Shown here in pieces: positions 25,202-33,527 of a DNA stretch of 64,000 bases. The notes under the pieces are model-generated. The model did no database searches and was not told the DNA's origin. It was given only the letters and a program-made list of their open reading frames with translations. The DNA comes from Pelosinus sp. UFO1 (GTDB lineage: Bacteria > Bacillota > Negativicutes > DSM-13327): contig NZ_CP008852.1 of assembly GCF_000725345.1 (NCBI RefSeq), forward strand, positions 3,526,001-3,590,000, read 5' to 3'. The position numbers and the translations under genes were made by a program. Positions within the stretch are counted from its first letter, which is position 1; every line of letters starts with the position of its first letter.

Positions 25202-25945
25202 TTAGATTACTTTAGCAATCAACTGAATGAGATTATAATACTTTCCGTTTTCAGCTTCCATCATCTTTGTACTTTCCGCGACAACGGTTGCAAACGGTAA
25301 GCCGGGATGATACCCGGTAAGCCATTCATCCCACGCCTGTTTACAGCAGAGCATTTCACGAATGTCAATCATTTCAATGCCCTTTTCCCTGCTCCATAGC
25401 TCCTTCCACCAGTCAAGAGAGTGTATAGTCCTTGCCACCTCATCATTCCAAAACGGCTTCATTTCATCAGGGACATTTTCCCCAAATTCATATTTTATGC
25501 CGGGAACAGCCACGGCGATATAGCCGCCCTTTTTCACAAAAGGAATAAGCGACGGGAGCATTTCCGCCGTATCACCGAAATAATGGTAAGCGTCCACGGT
25601 AAACAACAAGTCAAAATATCCATTTGCGAAAGGCAGCCCTTTGGTCGCGTCTACGGAAATCGGAACAGCTTTATCATCAATCCCGATAGATTGAAAACGC
25701 TCATAGTTTTCAGTTGGCGAAATCCAAAGGTCGGCGGCGAATACGGACACACCATATTTTTGCGTTAATAAAATCGTGGAAAGACCGCAACCGCAACCGA
25801 GATCAAGTACCCTCATATTCTCTTTGATGTTAAGGTGTGAAGCCAATTCCTCTGCTACCCGCATGGCGTTTGGCCCCATCATAGTGGCTTCCGCGAACTC
25901 AAGATTTTTATCGTTAGAAATAAACTGGTTCGTAAATGTATACAT
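25202..25945 (-). CDS. Class I SAM-dependent methyltransferase
   Basis: 247 residues. SAM-binding motif I VLDLGCGCGLSTILL at about residue 46, acidic loop VFAADLWISP, motif VDATKGLPFANGYFDLLFTVDAYHYF and GGYIAVAVPGIKYEF. Matches UbiE/Methyltransf_11-type small-molecule methylases; the substrate is unknown. GAGGAG 7 bases before ATG 25945. The remnant just downstream suggests a former tandem pair. Confidence 0.88.
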   Translation of the reverse strand: MYTFTNQFISNDKNLEFAEATMMGPNAMRVAEELASHLNIKENMRVLDLGCGCGLSTILLTQKYGVSVFAADLWISPTENYERFQSIGIDDKAVPISVDATKGLPFANGYFDLLFTVDAYHYFGDTAEMLPSLIPFVKKGGYIAVAVPGIKYEFGENVPDEMKPFWNDEVARTIHSLDWWKELWSREKGIEMIDIREMLCCKQAWDEWLTGYHPGLPFATVVAESTKMMEAENGKYYNLIQLIAKVI

Positions 25946-26130
25946 GATATTGCTCCTCTCTGATTTTCGTCTTAGTCCCCATCATTTTTGCCTGTAATTC
26001 GGGGGTATTGTACTTTTGGCTTATTGGATACTCCATTGTAATTGCTCATTATCGTATCTTTTATTTGCTTTATTGCTTTTGCGTAGTTAAATTATACCCC
26101 GTTTCTTTTATAAAAGCTCCCTACTAAACG

Positions 26131-26183
26131 ATACAGAAGCAAAAAGGCGACATGACAAATCTGCCATGCCGCCTTTAAGGTAT
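26131..26183 (-). terminator. Intrinsic terminator
   Basis: On the minus strand AAAGGCGGCATG...CATGTCGCCTTTTTGC forms a strong stem with a T-run, just past the CD3324-like gene. Confidence 0.7.
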
Positions 26184-26188
26184 ATTTA

Positions 26189-26458
26189 TCATTTCTTCAT
26201 TTCGGATAATATCTTATATACAGTCTTGGGCGACAAATAGAACTTATTTGCCAGTTGCGGGACAGGTGTACCACGTTGGTATTCTGCAAAAATGGTTGCA
26301 TTGCGTTCATCGAGCAAACGTCTGCTATTACTTAATTCGCCCCAGCCTTTTTTATTTTCTTCTTTACGAGGAATATAAAGATATTCACCGTCTATATGTT
26401 GTTGTATTGCCATAATCAAATCGTCTGGCAATATACAAATTACATTTTTATAGCCCAT
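26189..26458 (-). CDS. CD3324-family / Mor-like small DNA-binding protein
   Basis: 89 residues: MGYKNVICILPDDLIMAIQQ, HIDGEYLYIPRKEENKKGWGE, LLDERNATIFAEYQRG and a C-terminal helix-turn-helix VPQLANKFYLSPKTVYKILS. This architecture is that of small clostridial proteins related to the phage Mor activator. Probably a transcription regulator. AGGAGG lies 7 bases before ATG 26458; the longer frame to 26497 starts upstream of that site. Confidence 0.8.
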   Translation of the reverse strand: MGYKNVICILPDDLIMAIQQHIDGEYLYIPRKEENKKGWGELSNSRRLLDERNATIFAEYQRGTPVPQLANKFYLSPKTVYKILSEMKK

Positions 26459-26593
26459 TGTGCGCCTCCTAAATAATCGAAAGATAGGATTACGCAAGGA
26501 CTATCCTCATATTTGAATTATGCGACAGCCCTTGCTACGCACAATACCGACTCCAATGCACCTGTAGTGATAAGACAATCCTCCTTTCTAATA

Positions 26594-26875
26594 TGAATCA
26601 AGGGACGGTTCTTTTGATTCACTCCCCTCTTTTTGTCTCATGTCATAAATAAATGATCATAAACTTCTCTTCGAAAAATGGTGTCCCATATTTCTATCCT
26701 ATTTTACCATTAAAATACAAAACTCCTGCAAGGCTAGGCTGCTTTGCAGGAGTTTGTCGTATATATTGCTTTTTTGATCAGCTCTAACTATTGCTTATTC
26801 TCTATGCTCATTACATGGACAGGAGTTCGGCACGGTGAACCGCGACCTTGCAAATCCACCCTATTCTATTGCCAA
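26594..26875. repeat. Full type-A repeat with compensatory arms, and type-H element
   Basis: Arms here are GAATCAA/TTGATTC instead of GACTCAA/TTGAGTC, so both sides changed together. The 3' hairpin CTCCTGCA/TGCAGGAG ends at about 26757. Type H follows at 26816 (CGGTGAACCG palindrome). 26876-27168 holds a short CCCCTT/AAGGGG hairpin near 27013 and nothing else. Confidence 0.85.
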
Positions 26876-27168
26876 TCATATCATGTAGGATTAAATGGTG
26901 ATCTACGCATCAAGTATAACGGTGATTTTCTTATTATGTTCCCACAGACATACTGTGCTGTGATAGACAAACGATACTGATACACGAAAGAGGAATTTCA
27001 TGTAAAGGTTCGACCCCTTAAAAGCAAGGGGTTGTCGTATTTATTATGGGATTAAACCTTTACGCAATAATCATTATGCACTCGATGTGCACCAGAAAGA
27101 TGTATTATATAGAAAGAAAACATAGCATCAGGAACTTCTAGCGTGTTTCTAGAATTTCTGGCGGAAAG

Positions 27169-28971
27169 TTACTCATTAACGTCAGCTCCTATTGTATATG
27201 TACTGAAACGGTTAATTTCATCAGGAGGCAATGATATCAAAACATAAATGCCTTCATCCCGATATTCAGTAGAATGTACAGTAGATACATCATATAATTG
27301 GGCGATAATACTACTATCACTGTAAGGTATTAATAAAGAGATCTCTATTGTCTGTTCTTTCAGGAAGGTGGAAATTAATCCCAGCAATTTCTCAGTACCT
27401 ACCCCTGACAATGCCGATATTGCAATACTGTTATCCTGCTGTAATAATTGATCTAACAAACCTTGGTTGCCTATTCTATCAACTTTATTAAATACAGTAA
27501 TTAGATTTCTTGTATCTACATTCAGTTCACCAAGTACCTGATACACTGTTTTACTTTGTTCTTGGTATTGTGGATGGCTCACATCAATGATGTGTAGGAG
27601 CAAATCTGCTTGTATGACTTCTTCCAGGGTGGCGCGAAAAGCTGCAATTAGATGATGAGGAAGCTTTTGGATGAAACCTACTGTGTCAGTTAAGAGTGTG
27701 GTTTGTCCATCTGGTAAAGTCATGTGCCGTGTTGTAGGGTCAAGTGTAGCAAATAATTTGTCTTCTGCGAATACATCTGAGTCAGTGAGAGTATTTAGCA
27801 GAGTTGATTTCCCCGCATTTGTATAGCCCACTAAAGCAACTGTTGGAATTCGTGTACTTTGGCGGCGTTTACGATGTAAATTCCGTTGTTTTTCTATGTT
27901 TTCAATTTGCCTTGCGATATCGCCAATACGGTCTCGTATTCGTCGTCTATCGACTTCGATTTTGCTTTCGCCAGGACCTCTTGTGCCAATACCTCCGCCG
28001 AGTCTTGACAAAACCAGCCCTTGCCCCCCCAGTCTTGGCAAAGTATAACGTAATTGGGCTAATTCGACTTGCAATTTTGCTTCATGAGAATGAGCACGTT
28101 GGGCACAAATATCTAAAATAAGGGCTGCACGGTCGAGCACCTTAGTATTGAGTTGCTTTTCGAGATTACGTTGTTGTGCTGGAGACAACTCATCATCAAA
28201 AATAATAAGGTTAGCACCTTTTTCTTGCTTTAATAAATTAAGTTCTTGTACCTTACCCTTACCAATAAATAATGCAGGGTCAGGTCGTTCTCTTTTCTGC
28301 CAGGTCATACCCAGCACTTCAGCACCAGCTGTTTCCGCTAGTTGTTCTAATTCCTTTAAAGAGTCCTGTATCTCCCACTTGCCTTGTCGTTCAAGGCCCA
28401 CTAATATCGATTTTTCTGGTTCGGAGATAGCACTGGTTCTAGTATTCAGTTCCAATTGACGTTCAATTTGTGATGCTAAGTACGTCAAATCTAATTCAAT
28501 AAATTCCTCTAGAGATAATGGTCCAATTGTTTGTGTATGAAAAGTATCATTCTTGACATCTGTAATAATACCAAAACTAACTTGAATCATACCATCAAGT
28601 TGTCCAATCGCAGCCATTAAATCAAAACGCACTTGTTTCAAGGACGCAATATCCACACCGCTAAGCTCAGTATCCCCGCTCGGATGAGTATGAATACACC
28701 GTGTACCGCTTAAACGATTTGCAGAGCGGCGACCGTCGATTTCAGGCAAGACGACTGCAATGCTATTCCCTACTGCAACAGCTGTAATCTGCCCCCGTCT
28801 ATTTATATATACAGCGATTTCACGTTTAAGGTCTTCTGTAATTTCAATCATTTTTTTTGCCAGTTCAGAGGTTATAACTTGTCCAAAAGGCACTGTAAAC
28901 TCATAGAGTTGTTCTAGTCTTGTCAGAAAACTTTTACGTATACCATCAAATTCCCCATGTATTGTTGACAT
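27169..28971 (-). CDS. hflX: GTPase HflX with N-terminal JAMM-like domain
   Basis: 600 residues against about 420 for ordinary HflX. Residues 1-190 form an extra domain containing [14 protein letters not shown], which fits the JAMM/MPN zinc motif HxHP-x6-SxxD. The HflX part follows: [41 protein letters not shown]-like (here [16 protein letters not shown]), G1 [10 protein letters not shown]3 DTVGF and G4 NKVD. HflX splits stalled or hibernating 70S ribosomes after stress. AAGGAG precedes ATG 28971. Monocistronic. Confidence 0.92.
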   Translation of the reverse strand: MSTIHGEFDGIRKSFLTRLEQLYEFTVPFGQVITSELAKKMIEITEDLKREIAVYINRRGQITAVAVGNSIAVVLPEIDGRRSANRLSGTRCIHTHPSGDTELSGVDIASLKQVRFDLMAAIGQLDGMIQVSFGIITDVKNDTFHTQTIGPLSLEEFIELDLTYLASQIERQLELNTRTSAISEPEKSILVGLERQGKWEIQDSLKELEQLAETAGAEVLGMTWQKRERPDPALFIGKGKVQELNLLKQEKGANLIIFDDELSPAQQRNLEKQLNTKVLDRAALILDICAQRAHSHEAKLQVELAQLRYTLPRLGGQGLVLSRLGGGIGTRGPGESKIEVDRRRIRDRIGDIARQIENIEKQRNLHRKRRQSTRIPTVALVGYTNAGKSTLLNTLTDSDVFAEDKLFATLDPTTRHMTLPDGQTTLLTDTVGFIQKLPHHLIAAFRATLEEVIQADLLLHIIDVSHPQYQEQSKTVYQVLGELNVDTRNLITVFNKVDRIGNQGLLDQLLQQDNSIAISALSGVGTEKLLGLISTFLKEQTIEISLLIPYSDSSIIAQLYDVSTVHSTEYRDEGIYVLISLPPDEINRFSTYTIGADVNE

Positions 28972-29068
28972 TAGATCACGCTCCTTTATGTTATTTTCTG
29001 AAAAAATAGAACAGTTTTCATGCAGAATAATAACTGGAATAACCCTTTTACTTTAGTATATTCCAGTT

Positions 29069-29150
29069 TCGGGGACGGTTCTCTTGCTTCCAAAATTGAA
29101 TTATACCTTCTTAAAAATAAAAGAAGCAGCGGAACCGTCCCACTGCTTCC
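29069..29150. repeat. Type-E inverted pair, copy 2
   Basis: Identical over 82 bases to 10867-10948. It ends 10 bases before the TetR gene stop codon, so it may act as its transcript end. Confidence 0.85.
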
Positions 29151-29159
29151 AAAAGGGCA

Positions 29160-29750
29160 TTATAGAACGCCCTTCAGACATCTCCGAAGTAATCCATCCA
29201 TAAATTCTGACATATCATAACTACCTTCATTAGCACTCCAATCGAAAAAAACACCTTTTGTAATTACACATAAATCCATTGATACTTCATATGGAGTTCT
29301 TCCATTAGAAATGACAAGGCCATTTTTAATAGCATTTTCTAAATATAAATTGGTGGTTTCTATTACCTTATTATGAAATGTAGCGTTCACTTCTTTGTTT
29401 TTTGGATTGAAAAAATTCCTACAAAAATCTAACCCTAAATCAGTAGTAAATTTACATAGACTTATATAAAAAGTAATCAACTGTTCTTCGATATCCATAC
29501 CTTCTAAATTTTCTTTTACGATATCGCCAATTGATTCTTGAGTTTTTACATAATAAAAATCTAATAAATCTTCTTTTGATTTAAAATGACTATAAAACTT
29601 ACCTGTTGAAATGTCAGCAACTTCACAAATTTTACGAATAGTTAAATTTTCATACCCAATCTCTTTCATTATGGTCAGTGCAACTTCAAATATATGATTT
29701 TTGATTTTTAAGTCTCTAGAATGCTTTGTTTCATATTGTGGATGATTCAT
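29160..29750 (-). CDS. TetR/AcrR-family regulator
   Basis: 196 residues. The N-terminal helix-turn-helix (IMKEIGYENLTIRKICEVAD, ISTGKFYSHFKSKEDLLDFY) is canonical TetR; the C-terminal ligand domain is not assignable. AAGGAGG precedes ATG 29750. A perfect 20-bp inverted repeat 45 bases upstream is its likely operator. It is the first of a minus-strand group reading, from upstream, 2-enoate-reductase-like, radical SAM, TetR. Confidence 0.88.
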   Translation of the reverse strand: MNHPQYETKHSRDLKIKNHIFEVALTIMKEIGYENLTIRKICEVADISTGKFYSHFKSKEDLLDFYYVKTQESIGDIVKENLEGMDIEEQLITFYISLCKFTTDLGLDFCRNFFNPKNKEVNATFHNKVIETTNLYLENAIKNGLVISNGRTPYEVSMDLCVITKGVFFDWSANEGSYDMSEFMDGLLRRCLKGVL

Positions 29751-29794
29751 TAGAAAAACCTCCTTGGCAATGAAAATGCTTTACCTTATAAGCT

Positions 29795-29837
29795 TATACA
29801 TCTATGGAATATAAGTATTATATTCCATAGATGTATA
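29795..29837. promoter_or_regulatory. Perfect 20-bp inverted repeat, probable TetR operator
   Basis: TATACATCTATGGAATATAA - GTA - TTATATTCCATAGATGTATA. No T-run follows, so an operator is more likely than a terminator. Confidence 0.65.
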
Positions 29838-29961
29838 TAAATAAACAAGCAAATCAGTTTTCTAAATAGATTACAGTTTGTTGAAGGTGTTTTACTTGGT
29901 GATAGCCCTTTTTATAGGAATTGGAATTTACAAAAAATTTGGAACACATCCATTAATTATT

Positions 29962-30837
29962 CTATAATGTTTTTGTCCTATTCCTATGGTGTTCATGCTT
30001 GGTTTCATCAAAATTATCAATTGCATACTGTAGTTTATCTAACATTTTTTGTTTATTTTCTGGAAACTTTCCTTCAATATACACTGTAGATGTATGATGA
30101 GAAAGTATAAATGTATCTGTATTTAAATGCTCTATGAAGGTCTTTAATTCAATTAATCTTTCTAATTCAGTTGAGTCATTAAATTCACCTCTTTGAGCTG
30201 CTTTATATAAATCAGTATCAGGAAATAGTGTTAATCCACCACTACCTGTAAATGTAGGCTTAAGCTGATTATATGTTTTTGCACTTTCTATTGCATGCTC
30301 TTTACTACGTTTAGAACCAGCAAGTCCATTAAGAAATGAAACAACATATTTAATTCCTGCTGCTTCTAATTTCTTACATTGTTCTACTATATCTGCGGAT
30401 GTCTGATTTTTATTTACCATTAATAATGTTTCATCATCACCACTTTCTGGTCCAGTATATAAGTCAGTAACACCTAAACTACGTAATTCTCTTAATTGAT
30501 CAATTGTTTTATTCTTTATGTTAGAAATACGGGCAAACATTGAAATTGATTCACATTTAGGCAAATATTCTTTTATTTTCAAAATGATAGGTTTTAATTT
30601 TTCAAAATTCAATACAAATGGATCTGCATTTAACAAATAAATTCTTTCTATATTTGGATTGGCTTCTCTTAGTTCAGCTAAATCTTCTTCAATTTCTTCC
30701 ATAGGTGATACTTTGAATTGAACTTCTTTATACATACTACAAAATTTGCATTTATTATGTGAACATCCAACCGTTACTTGTAATAATGGCGTATTTGCCT
30801 CGAAGGGTGGTCTGAATATTGGTCCTGTATAATGCAT
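29962..30837 (-). CDS. Radical SAM protein
   Basis: 291 residues. The cluster motif CSHNKCKFC near residue 25 is a C-x4-C-x2-C variant rather than CxxxCxxC. IYLLNADPFVLN, DLYTGPESGDDETLLMVNK and FLNGLAGS follow in the TIM-barrel. The family resembles the coproporphyrinogen/Elp3-like radical SAM group. The product is unknown. AGGAGAG precedes ATG 30837. It lies between TetR and a flavin/Fe-S reductase on the same strand. Confidence 0.85.
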   Translation of the reverse strand: MHYTGPIFRPPFEANTPLLQVTVGCSHNKCKFCSMYKEVQFKVSPMEEIEEDLAELREANPNIERIYLLNADPFVLNFEKLKPIILKIKEYLPKCESISMFARISNIKNKTIDQLRELRSLGVTDLYTGPESGDDETLLMVNKNQTSADIVEQCKKLEAAGIKYVVSFLNGLAGSKRSKEHAIESAKTYNQLKPTFTGSGGLTLFPDTDLYKAAQRGEFNDSTELERLIELKTFIEHLNTDTFILSHHTSTVYIEGKFPENKQKMLDKLQYAIDNFDETKHEHHRNRTKTL

Positions 30838-30964
30838 GATTTTCTCTCCTAACTATATTTTATATCTGCTTTATAATGATGATAAAAATTTAAATCTTAA
30901 TATTAGACATTCCTAATCCAGCATTAAGCTTTAATATTACGTTTATACTAATTGTTAATATCTA

Positions 30965-32980
30965 CTAAATACTCTTTCCGATAGCATATCCATCACGAAC
31001 TGCATACTGAATATTAGTTGGAATTTTTGAATCACCAATATTCCAAATTTTTACTGGCAATTCTTCATTTATAGCGTTATACAAAGTATCATTAGAACTA
31101 AATCCTGCTGAAATAATAACTGTATCAGCTTCAATGGTCTCAATTCCATCCGCAGTTATAAGTTTCACAGCTTTATCTTCAATGCTTTCAACTCTTGAAT
31201 TTAGCTTAACCTGAACATTATTATATGCTACCATATCTATCATCATCAGCCTATTTGGAATTGGTATTTGTTCAACTCCACCAGCCATAAGTTCACCTAA
31301 CATTTCAACCACTGTAACATTTTTATCTTTTTCTTTTAGCCAAACAGCAACTTCACAACCAACTTGTCCGCCACCTATAATAACACAATTTTTACCTACT
31401 TCTTTTTTGCCAAGAAGTACGTCGATTGCAGTTACTGCCTTTTCTCTATCTAATCCTTTAATTGGTGGTATTCTTGGAGTAGCACCTGCTGCAACCACTA
31501 TTTCGTCAGCTTGTAATAAATTAATCTTTTCAAGATCCATATTACTATTTAGATGAACATTAACACCTAATTTTTCAAGACTTCTTTTATACCATTCTAA
31601 TAAACGTCTATCTGCATCTTTAAAATCAGGAACCGCAGCTGCAACAATTGCTCCGCCTAATTTATCAGTTTTCTCATATAAAGCTACATTATGGCCTCTC
31701 ATTTTTGCCACTCTAGCTGCTTCCATTCCTGCTACCCCACCACCAATAATAGCCACAGATTTTTTTATTAAAGCAGGTGTAATAGGCTCTGATTTTTCAT
31801 GAAATAGGCCAGGATTTACTGCACAGGTAAGCGGTTGCCCTACAAATATACGGCCGATACATCCTGTTTCACATCCGATACATGGACGAATTTCATCATC
31901 ATTTCCTTCTTTTGCTTTATTAGCCCATTCTGCATCAGAAAGCATTGCTCTTCCTAGGGCAACTGCATCAATCATACCGGATTTAATTGCATTGTTTGCC
32001 AAATCTGGAGTTACTATTTTTCCTGGACAAATAACTGGAATATCGACAGCATCATGAATTTTCTTTGCATCTTCAAGCCATAATCCATCCTTTTGATACA
32101 TTGGTGGATATAGCCAATAGAATGAATCATAAGATCCATTTCCTATTAATATTGCATCTGCTCCAGACTCTGCAATTCGCTTGGTTAATTCAATGGTTTC
32201 GTTAATATCACGTCCCACTTCCTCAAAATCTTCACCAGGTAATGCACCTTGACCAATTGCCTTCATATAGTGTTTTGGTGTAACACGAACAGAAATCGGA
32301 AAGTTTTCTCCACAAACAGCTTTTATACCTTTTATTGTATCTATTAGCATTTTAATTTGCCCATTTTGCTCAAAGCCATATTCGTCTTTTCTTAAGTTAA
32401 ATACTTTTGTTGCATACTGATCTGTAAAATATCCACCATAAATTCCCGCAAGATCAATACCATCTGCACCTGATTGTTTAATTAATGCTGCTGCTTTAAT
32501 TAATGCTTCAACTGCACGTTGATGTTCCTCTACTGTAGTTTCACGACACACTAAGGAAGGATTCCATCGGTTTGGAATGGCAGAAGGCGCAACTGGAGTA
32601 TTATTCATGCTTTTATCCATAGCCTCAGGGAACATGACACGTCCAGATCCCATACCAATTTGAACAAATAGCTTAGTATCATAAGCATGTACTTTATCAG
32701 CTAATTTTTTTGTTTGACTTAAAAATGCGTCTGGATGTTTAAATGCAGTATGGATAAGTGGACTTAACTCTATGTCACAATCAGGTACATTTCCACCTGT
32801 AATAATAAGTCCAGCTCCACCTTTTGCTCTCTCTTCGTAATAGTCAATAGCCTCATCACTTAATGTGCCATTGTCATTCATTCTTCCTGCAAGATGCATA
32901 GGAGACATAACAATACGATTTTTAATTTTACATTTACCAATATTAAATGGTTTAAATAATTCAGGATACTTTAATGACAT
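30965..32980 (-). CDS. 2-enoate/2,4-dienoyl-CoA reductase-like flavoenzyme
   Basis: 671 residues. Old-yellow-enzyme TIM barrel first (MSPMHLAGRMNDNGTLS, LFVQIGMGSGR, GADGIDLAGIYGGY), then the 4Fe-4S motif CIGCETGCIGR...QPLTC (C-x2-C-x3-C-x11-C), then an FAD/NAD domain with GGGVAGMEAARVAKMRG and GGGQVGCEVAVWL. This is the FadH/2-enoate reductase/BaiCD architecture, anaerobic reduction of activated C=C bonds. GGAGGG precedes ATG 32980; the longer frame is not needed. Likely controlled by the TetR downstream. Confidence 0.9.
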   Translation of the reverse strand: MSLKYPELFKPFNIGKCKIKNRIVMSPMHLAGRMNDNGTLSDEAIDYYEERAKGGAGLIITGGNVPDCDIELSPLIHTAFKHPDAFLSQTKKLADKVHAYDTKLFVQIGMGSGRVMFPEAMDKSMNNTPVAPSAIPNRWNPSLVCRETTVEEHQRAVEALIKAAALIKQSGADGIDLAGIYGGYFTDQYATKVFNLRKDEYGFEQNGQIKMLIDTIKGIKAVCGENFPISVRVTPKHYMKAIGQGALPGEDFEEVGRDINETIELTKRIAESGADAILIGNGSYDSFYWLYPPMYQKDGLWLEDAKKIHDAVDIPVICPGKIVTPDLANNAIKSGMIDAVALGRAMLSDAEWANKAKEGNDDEIRPCIGCETGCIGRIFVGQPLTCAVNPGLFHEKSEPITPALIKKSVAIIGGGVAGMEAARVAKMRGHNVALYEKTDKLGGAIVAAAVPDFKDADRRLLEWYKRSLEKLGVNVHLNSNMDLEKINLLQADEIVVAAGATPRIPPIKGLDREKAVTAIDVLLGKKEVGKNCVIIGGGQVGCEVAVWLKEKDKNVTVVEMLGELMAGGVEQIPIPNRLMMIDMVAYNNVQVKLNSRVESIEDKAVKLITADGIETIEADTVIISAGFSSNDTLYNAINEELPVKIWNIGDSKIPTNIQYAVRDGYAIGKSI

Positions 32981-33000
32981 GATAAACCCTCCAATTTTTA

Positions 33001-33058
33001 AATATGCATAATTAGAACACGTTCTGAACTTGTTTTGATTATACATATTTGTTATTAC
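33001..33058 (-). promoter_or_regulatory. Promoter/operator region of the flavoenzyme gene
   Basis: AGAAC-AC-GTTCT sits at the centre of a larger imperfect dyad (AATATGCATAAT ... ATTATACATATT). Consistent with a dimeric repressor site, but different from the TetR-proximal palindrome. Confidence 0.4.
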
Positions 33059-33161
33059 AGTGTCAATATTTATTATTATTTTTGTGTGTCTCTAACCACT
33101 AGGCAAGTATTAATCATTCAATCGGGCTTATTGTTAAAATAAAACCATTTTTATAGGAAAA

Positions 33162-33200
33162 AACCGGTCAAGGTGATTTATCTCACCCCAACCGGCTTAT
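33162..33200 (-). terminator. Intrinsic terminator
   Basis: GCCGGTTGGGGTGA/TCACCTTGACCGGTTTTTT on the minus strand, at the end of the recombinase remnant. Confidence 0.7.
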
Positions 33201-33209
33201 TTTCTACCT

Positions 33210-33311
33210 CTATTTCATTTCACACTCAATCTCGGTGCCATCAAGCAAACTTACAATCAATCTACCGCCATCAAAGACCGTCATCTTCTCAACCAGTACA
33301 AAATATAACTC
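33210..33311 (-). pseudogene. Serine recombinase, C-terminal remnant
   Basis: The last 34 codons read ELYFVLVEKMTVFDGGRLIV and end DGTEIECEMK, the typical C-terminus of large serine recombinases (LVEKIxVxDGGRL). Upstream it is replaced by the type-B palindrome at 33314. A real terminator follows. In the intact reading frame it is fused through the repeat to an unrelated start at 33464. Confidence 0.7.
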
Positions 33312-33313
33312 GA

Positions 33314-33400
33314 CTGTCAAGGGGACAGGTCCTTTGACACGTGAGATAAGATGAAGGGAGCGACTCAAAAGAAACGTTCCCTTGATTTCTTGGGAAACAA
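33314..33400. repeat. Type-B palindrome plus a degenerate ACTCAA-arm palindrome
   Basis: TGTCAAGGGGACAGGTCCTTTGACA followed by ACTCAAAAGAAACGTTCCCTTGA. Both lie inside the chimeric frame 33210-33464. Confidence 0.8.
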
Positions 33401-33464
33401 AGCTCCACACTTGTGGGCTTGAGTTATTTGTGGATGTTTGGGATGATTTAATATCCACTCCCAT
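33401..33464 (-). pseudogene. 5' fragment of an unidentified gene
   Basis: TAGGAGATAATA then ATG 33464 begins MGVDIKSSQTSTNNSSPQVW, after which the frame enters repeat sequence. A good ribosome binding site argues for a real former gene start. Confidence 0.4.
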
Positions 33465-33527
33465 TATTATCTCCTATTATCGTGATAAATGGTAACTCCA
33501 AAGAATTGGTAGTCTCGTTCATATTCT

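Noticed and set aside
29795-29837. Palindrome as intrinsic terminator of the radical SAM gene
   Set aside because: No GC-rich stem and no T-run; its location in the tetR promoter favours an operator.
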